NCBI GenBank assembly: GCA_039881145.1
Contig: JAYKKI010000066.1
Location: forward strand, 8,567,501 to 8,631,500
Direction of reading: 5' to 3'
From: Druceiella hillmani
Taxonomy: Eukaryota > Arthropoda > Insecta > Lepidoptera > Hepialidae
DNA: 64,000 nt
The number at the start of each line of letters is the position of its first letter. The stretch's first letter is position 1. The position numbers and the translations under genes are program-made. The notes beneath the pieces are model-generated. The model was not told where the DNA came from, searched no databases, and saw nothing but the letters and a program-made list of their open reading frames with translations. Positions 36,140 through 49,141 of this stretch are shown in pieces.

Positions 36140-36180
36140 CCACCTGAAGATGTTGTAATGCAACGAAACCTAGATGGTGG
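36140..36180 (+). ncRNA. Hammerhead-ribozyme-like motif, element B right arm
   Basis: CCAC, CTGAAGA, T, helix GTTGT/GCAAC (one G-U pair), GAAA, then CCTAGATG in place of CCTAGGTC before GTGG. The cleavage-site region is altered, so this arm is probably inactive. Confidence 0.5.
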
Positions 36181-36305
36181 TAAAGAACTTAAAGAAAGTA
36201 GAAACAATACTACATCAGGTAGTTTCATTTAATTGTGAATAATGAATTTATACAAAATTAACGCCAAGTATATTCAAAAAATGATATTGATAAATATGGC
36301 TGTAA

Positions 36306-36370
36306 TGGACGATGACACCTGAGAAATCTCATAAGTGTTCCATTTTTCCTTTTGAAGTAAAGAACCCAAA
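36306..36370 (+). repeat. Dispersed-repeat tail motif
   Basis: 'cataagtgttccatttttcc' then 'ttttgaagtaaagaaccc', a degenerate copy of the motif at 13231. Confidence 0.5.
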
Positions 36371-38029
36371 AAAATTGTTTTATTTAGCATCGTGCTTGGA
36401 CATAAACCAGTGACTAATTGTTTAGTTTACAACATGAAATAACTTCAACTGCTGTATTTATTAAAACAAGCAAAAAAATGTTATTGCTGTGGGCTTTTTT
36501 ACGGACTAGCACATTGACGTCAAGTTTTGACAACAACATAATTAAGTTTTGTCAGATATTTGTAAGTTTTTTTCAACTTTGTATCCTCTAAAATTATTAT
36601 ATTTTTTTAAATATATATTATAAACTAAAAATTACGTGAATGTCCATCCGTTGGTCCGTATGTGTGTTCATATATACTTGTATACGGTACATTACGGATG
36701 GCCATTCTTAAACGATTTCTATGGTACTTTTTCTATCGTCTGGCTGACTATAATAAAACTTTTTTCAAAAAAAGAAGTTGAACCGGGTTCAAATTATTAC
36801 CGAATGAAAATCGCACTGGAAAGTATAAATAATGAAAATACGAGTACTCAGTTGGAAATTTTGCGGTACAATATCGTTTCTGAACATAAATAAATTTGCA
36901 AAACCCTGATACTGTCAGAGAATTTGGGAATCGGTGTCAAGTAGATGATTCACTCCTTATCTTAATATATTTACACACCTACGGGTAAATGCATTATTAC
37001 ATCGTTTTTTTTAATTTCTAACTTTTTGAATTTACCTTGGAATTATCTATTCAATAAATAATTATAAAAACGCTTAGTGTACATGTTTGATTTTACAAAC
37101 GAATTTCAAAATTTTCCGTTGAATCCTTTTTAGCTGTTTGTTCTTATTCGAATATGTGTGTAATTTAGATTACGAACCGCTCTGTTTCAATTAGTAGAGC
37201 GTGTATATGTTTATTTTTTGGTTTTATTTTTATCGTTATTCTGCTACACCTACGTCTATTTTTAATACCTTAATTTTAAAAGGAGTATATCTGGATGCGC
37301 CGCTTTTGAGATGTTTTTAGTTTGATTTGGCTTAAGAATAACTTGTTGGACAAATTTGATATTTCTAACGCAGTATACTTTATGCATGAAAATAATTTTG
37401 CTGGAAGCTTAAGCCTGGCGATATAGGTAGCCTGATTTGGATGTTTCAAAAATTGAATAAGTATTCTTTGTTATCCAGCACGTGTCGGAAGTTTTTTTTG
37501 GGTAAATAATTTTAGGGTTCAAAAGGGCATTTAGGGCTATCGTCGAGTCCACTAAAATAACTACAAAAGTCTTCCTTGAAATGGTTGACTTAACACACAA
37601 CGGTTAAAATTAGTCGTATGGTTAAAAACGTTAAGTTTTACTTCCATTCTCTATCTTTTTCTATCTCTACGCCATTTTCTACCTAAGATATACAGTGATG
37701 TGACGTCGCAATATATCTCTATCTTCACACTTTTTTCCTCAAATCAAACACACGCCCTTAAATAAGCTGTGCTTAAAATTCCACTAGTCTGAAAACAACA
37801 AACAAAAGAACAGTTTACTATATGTATAGATAAGTTCAACGTGTCTAAATAATATTTAATTTTTTTTATTGAGTATCATCCGGATTATCTTTGATTCTAT
37901 CTTATATCCGGATTATATAGCATTGGACACATCTCTAAAAACCTTACTTCAAAATATGATAATTTCTCAAGTATTTGTTCAGTGATTATTCTGTCAATGT
38001 CTAGAATAAGTTGGGTCACTTTTTAAACT

Positions 38030-38103
38030 TTTTTTTAGATGGCGTTTGGCAATGTAATTTAAAAACATAGTACATTGACGCATCCAAACGCCATCTAAAA
38101 AAA
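38030..38103. repeat. Palindrome, 20-bp perfect arms plus inner 7-bp stem
   Basis: Arms 38030-38049 and 38084-38103 (core AGATGGCGTTTGG) are perfectly complementary. Inside, CAATGTA (38050-38056) pairs with TACATTG (38071-38077). Homologous sequence near 14990-15040 has only one side of the arm. Confidence 0.85.
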
Positions 38104-38918
38104 GTTTTTTAACTCCAGTCCGAATCTGTCCATCATTCCCACCCTGGCTTTTTCTCCTAAAGCATGACCCTCACTTTTGTCCTTGTCGACGTATAATATA
38201 CATGAGTGTTTATTTATACATTTATAAATTCTTTTCCATATTTTAATAATACTTCATACTTAAAAAATAAGAGATTTTTGGAAAGTAATTTAAAGGTAAA
38301 GTAATAAAAATGCTATATCTCGGAATACATATGTAATAAATTGGCATATTTATAATTTATATCTATATCCATTCAAATGTTGATGTGTTAGAAATAGGCG
38401 ACACACTGCATGCCACTTTGAATTATATTTAAAAAAAGAATTCATAAATAAATAACTTAGAGTCGAATCCCATTTCATGATTTTGTTGCTAGTATTGACA
38501 AATTTATTATATTTATATTTAGAAAGTATGTGTTAAAAATGGAACACGTAGGTTTGCCTTATTATTCAAGTGGCGTTCTTTACACAAATACAAACGATGA
38601 AAAACGATTTGCTTTAAAATAACGTTTTCAAACAAAAATATTATTTGTTCATCTTTAAGAGTTATAATTATGATTTTAATTTTTGTTGAATAGTAAAAGA
38701 GTCGCAAAAATGTATAATGTCACGTTTTATTTGTTTTTAATGTCATAAAGTAGAAACAATTACGTCTTTTTTAAATTTTTATTTATAAGGAGTTACAAAT
38801 ACTTATTTGTTAGTAGTTATGTCAGAGACTTCATGCTCTTAGTCTTTTGCCAGTTAAATGGAATTTGTAAGTTAGTTGTAATATTAGTTGAAGACGGTTT
38901 ATAAAAACTATTATTTCA

Positions 38919-39108
38919 ACTTTTTTAAACAATTAAATGAAACTACGTGATATAGTATTATTTCTACTTTCTTTACCACATGGTACCACATGGTAAAGAA
39001 ATTAAAAAAAAGTAGAAATAATACTACATCACGTAGTTTCATTTAATTTTTTATAATGAATTTCTAGAAAATGAACGCCAAATATATTCAATATTTGGAC
39101 TTTTTTAA
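38919..39108 (-). mobile_element. Penelope-repeat fold-back element F, 10-bp TSD, no ribozyme
   Basis: Element 38929-39098 (170 bp) lies between direct repeats ACTTTTTTAA (38919-38928 and 39099-39108). The arms are the outer part of the same repeat ('aattaaatgaaactacgtga' and its complement) and meet at a centre 'ttaccacatggtaccacat'. The part carrying the hammerhead-like core is deleted from both arms. The right arm has the full terminus ending 'cgccaaatatattcaatatt', and the left arm is the short one, as in element B. Confidence 0.85.
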
Positions 39109-40474
39109 TTAAAAAAAATGTATCAAAACTTTAAATTAACGTATACTTTTTATTAAGTAGATAAAGCATCCTTAGTCACTCCATATACCACCAAATGAAC
39201 CGAGAAAAATCTTGTTGAAACACGTTTGTTGGTTTTTGTTTAATGCGTTATTTTTTTATTACTTTCATTTTATCCCTTGAATATTTTTTCCTTAATGTAT
39301 TTATTTTATTGACAGACGATTCCACAGTTTCAATACTTTGATAGATTGATAAGTGGCACCCAAAAATAATTATTCCCCTGTATTGTGTTCTACTATTTTT
39401 TGTATACATTTGTATGCTAGTAAAATACTGCAAATTTACCCCAATTATTTTTATTATTAAAGTATAATAATTTATATAACAATTATTCTTAATCAAAATT
39501 TGAAGTAAATGTTTATTCAGGTATAAGGCATGAATAATACAGTTTTTTAACAAAATGGATAATAATTTAAAATATTTTAAATAAGTTGTACATAAAAAAT
39601 GGGTAATGGTGACAGACAAAAATTATTAAAAAATGAGTTATTACAACTTCTTGGAACAAAAACCAAGGAATTACATATATTTGAATTTATTGATTACTAT
39701 TAATACGTACATAAAAATTACTTGGTCTTCCTTCATTCAAAAGTGGAATGAATAAACAGTGGATTAATACTAGTTTGCAACTTCGACCCTGAGTTCATTC
39801 TCTAGGAATCTCAAATCCAAATAATAGAAAAAGAAGTTTTATATGTCGATAAATTTGTCAATTATCGCGTCATAGCTATGAATCGTTTATCGTAAACTTT
39901 GTAAAGAAACTGACCTGGATCCATGGCGTATATATCTTAGTTTTACGAGTCGTAATTAAATGTTACTGAATAGGACATTTATAAAACTTAATAAGTATAT
40001 AAAGTTTTAGAAAACTTCTTTAAAGAAATAGCTATTTAAAATATCGATGTCATTAATGCAGAGACCAGGTTCTTTTGCACTTCTGTTATATAAACAAAAT
40101 TTTGCGTATTTACTGATGTAGACCAATTAAACACAAAAGGTGAAAAAAATATGATTCAGGACCAAAATTGGAATTTTTTTTATTCCTAAAAATTATTCAG
40201 ATATCAAATGAAAATTTGCTGAGAAGCTTTTTTCCTAAACTTGCCATTGAATTGTGAAATGTGAAAAAACTAAAGACATTGCAAAAATTTAGATACCGTT
40301 AAAATCTATCGTAATATTATGAATTCTAGGCTGTAATATAATTAAATTTAAAATTTATTCAATATAATCAATTGTCAATTTATCAGGTCTCTTAAAAATA
40401 AAAAGGAAAAATACTTAAAAAGGAAAAATGGAAACCCGATGAGATTGTACACGAGTTCGTCTGTAACAGCCGTT

Positions 40475-40920
40475 TTTCTCAGAACTTGCTTGATCTAGAA
40501 TCATAAAATTTGGCTAAGTAATATAATTTGTTAACCGTAAGGGTAACAATAAATAAAACTTATACGCTAATATTGAAAAGAAATATTTGAAAATTTTAGG
40601 ACGGTGAGGGATGGATTGAAATTAAGTTCTCATAATTTTAAATAAGTGTGCTACCAAAAAAAATCCAAAAAATATGTTTTGCCCTTCTCATTTCCAAAAA
40701 TACTGAACACAACATTTATAATTATGATTCGAAACGTCATGATTTTTGAGATATTAGCTGTAATATATATGTTCCCTGACTTAATTGCATAAGAAACCAT
40801 TAAGTATTTATTGCGCTATGAAATTATTATTTTAAATCAAATATTAAGTCTATAAAGTAATTTTACTTTGAGCCAGACACGGAATCGTCGAACGTGTTAC
40901 TTGAAAATAATTGGATTTTT
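40475..40920 (+). repeat. Relic of a dispersed repeat (tttggc / tgacctagaatc type)
   Basis: Starts with 'cttgatctagaatcataaaa' followed by tttggctaagtaat; a sister copy is at 50468-50520. The phrase occurs in opposite orientation at 26195-26225, 30797-30827 and 63580-63610 (ccaaatttcataattctagg). From memory this resembles an abundant lepidopteran repeat. No coding frame. Confidence 0.4.
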
Positions 40921-41997
40921 GACAAGTTTTTTTTCCATTTTTTGTCCATGTTTAGAAAATAAACTAATAATAAAGTAATTGTTATTATTCACAAAAAAAA
41001 CAAAATTGTCGTGGGATAGCCCTTTGAAACCAAGTTACTTTTGTAAGATATTATGTATTAAATTAAAGAAGAACATTGTTAATTATAAGAAATGCAAAAA
41101 TAATAATGCAATGATACGATTCGAGCAACATTTTCCAATTAAATCAACCTTGCATAAAACGTGAGCAGTATTGCATGATTTAATTTTAGTATCAGATAAT
41201 ATATGTGTAATTTTTAACTTTCAAAATAAATCATTTACTTATTTTAAATTAAATACTTACCTGACTTCATCATCACCATACTCAACTGAACCACTTTCAT
41301 AAGTCATTATATATTATTAAAAAAACCATTTATACATATCTACACGCGTTAGAAGTTATAATTATTTGGCGTAATACTAGATTAACTTTATTTAGCACGC
41401 AAATAATAAATGGAAATAAAATAATAAAAAGACTGGAGCATGTTTTTTAAAAAATTATTTGACAGATGTTACACCATAGTATATTTCAGCTGGATTTCCA
41501 TTACAAGCCAAACAGTTGCTAGACCATTTTCAAATTATCACGTTTTAACTTTATTATTTTCTCAGAGTAGTAAAATGATCTTTATATCTACAATTTATAA
41601 AACGAAATTAAAAAATAAAAAAATAAATGAATATGCGGAAAATTTACCGCATTGTTTCAAATTTAACTATTCAATAAATTCCTAAAGTCATCATTATTAC
41701 TTTATTATGCAAATAAATACATACCGAATCGGAAAAATAAAAAGCTGGCAAAAAAATAAAGATGAAAAAAAATGATGTACGTTTGTGCTTATGGTATAAT
41801 AAAAGTGTCGATTTATACTGTAGTAAAAGTAGTGTTCTAAATATTACAATTTTCCGGGGTAGTTCTCATTCCCCAAGCGTGTAATGTACCATGAAAAACT
41901 TTGTTCGAATAGTGACATAAACCGGCAAGATATGTTTCTTTGATTGGAAAATTTTTTTTCTAATAAACTGAATATTTTTTTAAAGATGACGACAAGA

Positions 41998-42035
41998 TTT
42001 TCAGCAAGCAAATTTACTTAAATTTGCTTGCTGAA
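41998..42035. repeat. Perfect palindrome, 18-bp arms, 2-nt loop
   Basis: Arms 41998-42015 and 42018-42035 around CT. Homologous DNA near 10937-10975 reads 'ttttcagcaaacaaatcc' and goes directly on to 'actcttgatcaac', showing that the second arm was added here. Confidence 0.9.
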
Positions 42036-42208
42036 ACTCTTGATCGATTTATTTTCTCAATACATAATATATGGGACCTTTTCCGAAAGTCCTAATAATT
42101 TTTATTTTATAATAAGCAATACATTTTTTGCCACAATTTAATAATAAAATGAAGTTAAATTATCAATATACCTTGTGCGACAACATAGCGACAAGAAGCT
42201 TACTATGT

Positions 42209-42570
42209 ACGGATCCGTAAAGAAAACGAAACAACATGCCATAAAAGTGATTAAACTACATTAGAGGTAGACGAGTCTGCATAAAATCCGTTTTCTTTTA
42301 TCTTCATAATTAAATCGATTTATAGCGCTATTTAGCCCTCGATAACTTGAGAGTCAACAATAAAAGATGAAACGTAATTCAATAAGTAAACATCGGCCGG
42401 TAAGTCCTCGAGTGGATGAAGCGGGCTGCGAGTGACACCTGGACCCGATCGTCTTTGGCTATTCACCCAACCGCGATCACTTTCCTACATCGACACCTAC
42501 CCTTCGTTGTTGCGATATATATAATGATGCAATATGAAGAGCTATTTGCCGTCTATATGTGAATAAGTTA
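42209..42570 (+). repeat. GC-richer conserved block, copy 3
   Basis: Counterpart of 11219-11590, with 'gaaacaacatgcc', 'gtgacacctggacccgatcg', 'cgatcactttcctacatcga' and 'gcaatatgaagagc'. Confidence 0.7.
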
Positions 42571-43420
42571 CAGGCCACATAATAACATAGGAAAAAAACA
42601 ACTTTTCAAATGGATATTACATCGGATTATAATAAAAATGTTAACGATATTAAAATATCGATATAGAGGATATCTTAAAAAGAACGTGGTCGATCTTAAA
42701 GAAACCTCTTGCAATTTGCAAAGTAATAATTTGTTCGCTTGTTCGTATCTGTAACCGGTGAAATACAGAATTTTCATTTATTTCTTAATAAGCCCTGTAA
42801 AATGATATTCCAATAGATATTTTATATTAAGAAAATATGAAGATCTTTAGAAAAATTAAAGCGATTTATTTATGTGTTTATTAAATATAAAATAACTTTT
42901 TTTTCAAAGAAAACTCGTAGAATTTATGTCGGTTTAAAAATTGTATTGCTTTACCAAATTTCAATTTGTCAGTAACCATGTGGCGCAGAGGTCATATGGT
43001 TTCTACGAATACCAACTATGAATACATAAAAACGTAAATTTGCCTAAATGGCGTAAAAAAATTTGTATATTAAAAAACTTTGTCTAGAATCATCGGTATA
43101 GTTTATTTCAACGTTTATATAGAATTCTAAAAAATTACATATTTTTCATAATTTTAGTTTCACTAATCTCGGAAATAAGGGAGAACAGATTTTTTGCATA
43201 TTTTTCAGAAATGTACCTTTAAATATGTAATATGTGCCTGTATTTATCAAAAAATATTTTTGAGGCCCTTATAAATAGTCCGCTCAAAATGTAACCCACA
43301 CTATATTCGAAATAAAAAAAACTGTTGTATACTTACTTTGAACCAACTCCAAGCTACTATTCAAGTATTCATATTATAAATTTCCAGTTTATACGTGAAG
43401 CGGTTTCATAGAAATAGGGC

Positions 43421-43490
43421 TGTGATGAACGTTTACACGTGAGTGAACTTACAAGTGTTTCGTTTTTGCTTTTGAGGTGCGCAACTCTAA
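43421..43490 (+). repeat. Dispersed-repeat tail motif
   Basis: 'acaagtgtttcgtttttgct' then 'tttgaggtgcgcaactctaa'. Confidence 0.5.
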
Positions 43491-43707
43491 TAAAATTGTT
43501 TTATCTAGCATATTCGGTTGACGTAATTAATTGGCTTATAGTTGTTTAGTTTATAACTCTAAAACAACCATAACTACAGGATTTATTATCACAAGAGTAC
43601 AAAATTTTCCAAATTTATATCCCTACGTAAAAAAACATACCTATCCAGGTTTCTAGTATTGGACAATTTTAATTAAGACACATAATGTGGAATATTTTAC
43701 GGATATG

Positions 43708-43834
43708 TACACACACCCGCACGCGCGCATGCATGCACGCACACACACACGCACACACACCCACACGCAGGCGCACACAAAAGCACACACGCGCACATAA
43801 GAACACACCCACACATACGCACACACAAAAACAG
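43708..43834. repeat. Imperfect (CA)n microsatellite, ~125 bp
   Basis: CA repeats broken by CG, GC and AAA steps. It joins unit sequence from about 13500 directly to sequence from about 14515, so it fills a unit deletion. The His/Thr-rich open frame 43685-43948 is a repeat artefact. Confidence 0.92.
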
Positions 43835-45639
43835 TGTGAGCGTGCTTTTTATATAGTGCGTGTCGGAAATTTGTTTTCCAGTCGCTTCACAGTTACAAAA
43901 GTTATGACGATTAAAAGTGGTCGTATGGTTAAACTTGAAAAACGTTAAGTTTTGCTTCAGCCTTCTATCTTTTTCTATCTCTGCGCCATTTTCTACCTAT
44001 ATAAGAAACAATGTGATCTGAGATCGCAATATTTCGCTATCCTAACAGTTTTTTTTCTTCTCTCCTTTATCTTAACACATTTACTATCTTAACCCATTTT
44101 TTTCCTTTTCCTGTGTTGATGATTTGATACATGCCCTTATATGTTAAAAAGTTCAATGTATTCGAATCAACTTTCATTACTTATTATTTTATATTATTCA
44201 GATTATCTTAGTTCTGGGTTCCCAGCGCAAGGTTTGTGGCGTTGGACATCGCTCTAAAAATCTCTTGTAATTGTAATTCGTAACTTTCTTTCATTCCCTT
44301 CCTGGCTTTATCTCCTAAATTGTGATCCTTTCTTGTATTCTTGTCGACATGTAATATATATGTATTTTCATATACTTTTTGTCACTGTTTTTTTAATTAA
44401 ACTTAGTGTTAATGGTTTAGTTAAGTTTTCCACTTTAAGATTTAATTTGTGATCTGTCAAAATAGTCAAAAACATATTACCTACTTTATTACCTGATCGT
44501 TCATTTGACTGTAATATATGGCTCCTCTAACAATAATTTTACTTTATTAACTCGTACATTAAAGATAATAGGTAAATAAAAATAACATATATTCAAAATT
44601 TGTTTTCTTAAATTAATGTGTTTTTTATTGAAGGCCCCTTTAAACTGTTTTTTTCAATACTACTTAGATGTAGTAATAACTGTATGGTCCTAATATTTCA
44701 ATATCAAAATACTATTTGACTTGGATATTCTAATTAACATTTTTTAACGGAAATACACGTCCTAATAATACAATTATTTTGTGACTCTATTTACATTGAA
44801 ATTAAGAGAAGAGACAAAATTATTATTAAAATTTTTAATCCCCTTTTATCAAAGACTTCCATTAATATTTTGATATTAAAAAATTAGATGCTATTGTATT
44901 ACAACCATTCTAATATTATACCATTTACGCTGTAGAATTATAGTATAATTTAGAGTGTCAATATGCTGTAAAATTCTTAATATTTCTTAGTCGTATTTTA
45001 TTTGCTTCATATGAAATTAATTTTAAAAAATTAAATATTTTAAATTAAAAACAATACATTTTTATTACAATGTAAATGAGTTCAAAAAATGTTCTTAATC
45101 TTCCGCTACAAACAAGTTCTTTTTGACAATGGGAAGATTGTCAAATTTGATACAAATTTTGTACAGGTAATATACACAAAAATTAAACTCAGCATTAAAT
45201 ATTGAAAATATTCCATCAAAATTATGAATTGGCAAATTAAAATATTGCAATTTTTTTATAAGGAAACTGGTAAAATAACGGCAACAATTGAATGCGGGTT
45301 GTATTCTTAGGTGAAACAATAGAGGAAATATTGAATGATCCCAATTTAAGCACCATTCATATTTAAAAAAATATTCTTACTCCGGTCACAGTGCAAGTTT
45401 ATCAATATATCTGCACATCATTTTAATAGTTGCAAGGATACAACTTTCTCTTTCAATAAAGTGTTTTATCAAACCAAGCCTAATACAAAAATTTAACTCA
45501 CACCTTACGAAAATACAGCACGTTAATTTAATTTAAATCTACATATTTTATATTAATGTGTCATTGACATGCCGATATAGAATATTTATAAACAGTGGAA
45601 AATATAAATATCGAAGCCGGTGTGAACTAGAGGCCACTC

Positions 45640-45960
45640 GAAATCTTTTTTTTTCGAACTACATATTCCGTCCCGACCTTTGTTTAGCAATCATTGACAT
45701 CCTCGAGACGCTTCAAAGTATCAAAAGAGGACCATGCATTATTAAAATATAATTATCCATTAATAAATATCTCCTCCGCCGACGGGAGAACGCGAGAGTC
45801 GGGGCTAAGACCGTCCCCATGTGTTTGTTACCGCCTCGTTTCGCGTCGCACACCCTTGCTTCAAGAAACTTATATTTGTACTCTCTGCAACGTTCATTTA
45901 GCCGCTCGTTTTATACTTACTCGGTTGGCCCACGTTTATTACTTCGGAGTTGTATGAAGC
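45640..45960 (+). repeat. GC-rich conserved block L19, copy 2, ORF-like
   Basis: Partner of 16375-16700. Open + frame 45694-45957 aligns with the frame of the first copy over about 85 codons with one 6-bp length difference, but no ATG begins it. See the first copy for the codon-position comparison. Confidence 0.5.
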
Positions 45961-46734
45961 AGGTTTTATAATGTAAGTTTGGATATATAAATTTCGACCG
46001 CTGTAAATGAGTACATTTCATTTATGTCTAATATCTAAACTCCAGCAAATTCGTTATTTTTCATTGCTCACTTTGTATATGTATTATGATATGATTAATT
46101 ATCACAAATGATAATACATTTAAAACGATTTGAAATACATTAACATCAATTCTCCTTCTTTGTTGAAGTCATCGTATCAAATGTGCTAGTTTGCCACATT
46201 TCTTCACCGCCATTTCTCTCTAACAGCAGTTCTCCGCTATTCCTATTGGGGAATGTTTGTGACTCCCTCGACTTGAGCTGTCAATCTCATCGGTACTTTT
46301 AACGTGTGTTATTACGTTAGACGTTTCCCTGTACCACCCTGTGTTGACTATAATCATTGCTACGCCAAGATACATGTCCAGATAGTTATCTAATGTAGTT
46401 ACATTATGCGATTTTGTACAATATTGGACAAACTCTGCCTGAAACCGAGTTCTTTCGAGAATGAATTTATTGGCATGAAACTCAGCTCTGACACTTCAAT
46501 TATTATTAACTACAAAAGAGTTAATCGTAATAAGACGAAATTGATGATTTTTGAACATGCTAAAGATAATATAATTTCTCCGCCGTCACACAACTAAGGA
46601 ATACGAGGTGGTTAAATGGTACGTCTACTTTGGATCACTAATATCTAATAATTTAATGACCTGAAATGTGGATAAAGTAATTATTGTGAACAACACGAGG
46701 AATAGACCTGTTTTTCTCGTAATTTTGCCATTAG

Positions 46735-47110
46735 GTAATTACCATACAGTTCGAAAGCGATTGACTAATTTTCACACCCTATCCTACAAAAATTGAACCC
46801 TTGTGAGGTAAAGAGATGCCATATCAAAATCAATGTGTAATAATGTATTATTTTACCATTGTATGATGGAAATATGATGATATAAATTGAATCGAAATTA
46901 TATACTCGTACTAAAGTATTAGCCCAAAATTACAATGTTTTGTACGGAAGATAGTGTGAGTAATACAATGTTAAAAGGATTTATGTGACATTATAACCAT
47001 GTGTAATGGTGTAGGTAAGATAGTTAATAAAAATATAACCACTGTGATTTATAAAAAAAATTATTTTTTGCGATGTGTACTATGAATCGTTGGTGGGTAC
47101 CTAAAATTCC
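46735..47110 (-). repeat. Inverted macro-unit segment
   Basis: The reverse complement matches 19830-20150 and 58880-59190 ('ggcatctctttacctcacaa', 'attactcacactatctt', 'cgattcatagta' in order). Flanking blocks are in direct orientation, so an internal inversion occurred in this unit copy. No gene. Confidence 0.7.
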
Positions 47111-47689
47111 GCTGGAATTAAAAAAAAATAATCCAAATGTACTTTCAATTACATTAACGTCCATACTATACTTATTTAATTATACTTATTAAATTATATA
47201 TTGGTTATTAAAGTTATATAAAAAGATAAATATTCCATATTTTGTCTAACTATTCGTAATGTTATGACATTTATATTATTATGAATAAGTAAATCTATAG
47301 ATAACTCCATGAAGTGTTTTAAAACGTTTTGTAAATCAAGGCAAGAGCTTTGACCGGGAAGTTACTGGAAGAATATTAAGCCCCCTATGAAGAAAATTTG
47401 ATACCATCCTAATTGTTGAAAGCATTAATTACAATATTGTAATTAACATGTTTCAATATATTGAAAAACAGATAATTCTATGTAATTTAAAATAGATTAA
47501 ATGTGTGAGTTTATTCAAACTTCGCTGTTATAAACAAATTTATTATCTGTAACTGTTGTTGCTATATATATGCAGATATCCCCATCCACCGATTGGTTTC
47601 TTAAACCAATGGGTTTCGATACTATGGATACTTTAAATCTCCTTAAACACATATTCTCTTGCTACCGAATACGTCGTTGAAATTTTTTT

Positions 47690-48492
47690 GGAAAATAATT
47701 TTCAGATGCTTTGAAAGATGTTCTTTCTGAAGAAAAATAAGCATTTTGTAGCGCCTTCCCCATATTATGTGGAAAAATATAACTCTGTAAATAATTCATG
47801 ACCATAACTTATATACGTGTAGTACCATAAATTTGAACATTCGCCTATACACCTCATTGTATAAATTTAATTAGGGAATTGCACATTTCATACTTTTTGG
47901 TGTACATTTTCACCAATCAAAAATTAAGCAGTTGTGAATTGTTGCCAGCAAACGGTACCGTATCTTGTGTGAATCACTTGTTTGTATTATAATCCAAATT
48001 TTATCCGCTTTTCTATAAGTATCTTATTCGGGTATATTTAAATAGAAATTAGTAAATCGTACATTTGCTGATTTATGTAATTAGGATTGCGAAACTCATA
48101 CAAAAAAGAGAGTTGAGAAAATGTCATGTTAGAAAGTAATTTAGAAAAAGTTGAAATATGAAAATAAAAGTTAATAAAAAAATGAAAGTTAATAATTAAA
48201 ATAAACGCATTTATAGAAAGATAAAATGTGAAATATTTTGTATATTTTTATTAATATTTTGACTATCATAAATTACACTGTAAATCACCAAAATATTTTG
48301 CTTTCGTTTTATTTCCATTTAACAATTTTACATAACAATTTTAATTAAAAATAATGTTACATCCCAGATTTTTGAACTGAGTATTTCCAGTAATCCAATT
48401 AATACCATTAATTGAAAATATTTAGTGTGTTCAAAAAACCTTAGATATTTATGGAACATAATAAATATTTGCCAATGCCACATGGGTGTGAA
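47690..48492 (+). repeat. Macro-unit block L1-L2 in copy 3
   Basis: 'ggaaaataattttcagatgc' begins it, as at 23138, 27928 and 62092, but no TA tract follows. Continues with an atcttattcgggtat version of the L2 landmark. No gene. Confidence 0.65.
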
Positions 48493-48712
48493 ACAGAAAG
48501 AAATTATTTATTTATTTATGTTTTTCAATGAATACTGTTGATACATATAGCTGACTTTTTGCTACGATAGTAATTTCTAACAGCCAAATAGAACCCCAGT
48601 TCAACACCGTTCGATGAGCGGCTGGGAATCGAACCAGGATCTTGGCAGTGCACCACGCTGTCAAAGGCCGTATGCCTTGTGAGCAGTCAAACACCACAAA
48701 GGCGACAGAAAT
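48493..48712 (-). mobile_element. tRNA-derived SINE with 7-bp TSD
   Basis: Element 48500-48705 (206 bp, minus strand) lies between direct repeats ACAGAAA (48493-48499 and 48706-48712). On the minus strand it begins with a tRNA-like head (gcctttgtggtgtttgactg). It has a plausible RNA polymerase III A box at 48684-48697 and an exact-looking B box GGTTCGATTCC at 48626-48636. It ends in an A-rich tail with AAAT repeats. The other unit copies (25200, 29830) lack it: they pass directly between the flanks. A functional tRNA is excluded because acceptor and anticodon stems do not form convincingly. Confidence 0.82.
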
Positions 48713-49141
48713 GAATGTAATAAATAATTTATATTGTCGAAATATTCGATAAACCTGTATCATATATTTCAAAATAATATCGGTATAGAGATTTAGTCGA
48801 CTAATATTTCGTTAATTTCAAATGGCGGTGATTGTAAATTGCACTTTTTGGCGGAATTCGTAACCATCTACCAGCAAAAATAAATATATTTCATAACGGG
48901 AAGCAGTTTGTTTTAGCTCAATTGACATCAAAATGTCACTGCATGTAACGTGCATTCGCTTACAGAAGACATGTCAAAAACTGGCAAATTTTCTACATGT
49001 GGAGAAAGGGTTATATCCTCCCCTTAGATTCTTACTTCCATGGTTCTAGTTCTAACATTTATTTTCACTCTCTTTTCCTTGCACTTGACATTGCTATTAT
49101 GCATCATTACACTCGCTTTTATCATTGTGCGTCTATTTGAT

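Larger units (their letters stand above)
35953..36286 (-). mobile_element. Penelope-repeat fold-back element B, 10-bp TSD
   Basis: Element 35963-36276 lies between direct repeats AAAAATGATA (35953-35962 and 36277-36286). It has the same architecture as element A but inverted: the right arm carries the full terminus ('gtgaataatgaattt' to 'cgccaagtatattca') and the left arm stops short at CACGATTAAATG. Both arms retain a hammerhead-like core, facing outwards in opposite directions (minus 36023-36063, plus 36140-36180). The loop contains a duplicated 'gcaaagatatcgaat' stretch. Confidence 0.85.
32280..38340 (+). repeat. Macro-unit copy 2 (L8-L17, then deleted to L5)
   Basis: Blocks L8-L10 (32365-33010), L11-L13 (33350-34800), GC block (35378-35740) and L16-L17 (37270-38230) follow in order. 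Sequence then jumps to L5-like DNA at about 38345, so the part corresponding to 15200-26650 is missing. Two fold-back elements, a GA tract and a palindrome interrupt it. Short open frames (33383-33634, 35243-35680, 36636-36893) are not preserved in other copies and match nothing I know. Confidence 0.7.
38345..49140 (+). repeat. Macro-unit copy 3
   Basis: Order: L5-L7 (38345-38930), L8-L10 (39195-39900), L12-L13 (40060-40960), GC block (42209-42570), dispersed motif (43421), L16-L17 (43835-44400), L18 (about 44700), GC-rich L19 (45640-45960), L20 (46390-46450), an inverted piece (46735-47110), L27 (about 47400), then L1-L3 (47690-49130). L11, L21-L26 and L4 are missing or unrecognisable. No gene. 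Open frames 39248-39619, 41440-41685 and 45095-45319 are not shared by other copies. Confidence 0.7.

Noticed and set aside
43685..43948. His/Thr-rich frame
   Set aside because: It translates an imperfect CA microsatellite.
48600..48705. Functional tRNA gene on the minus strand
   Set aside because: The B box is good but cloverleaf stems do not form, and the A-rich tail and target duplication show a SINE.
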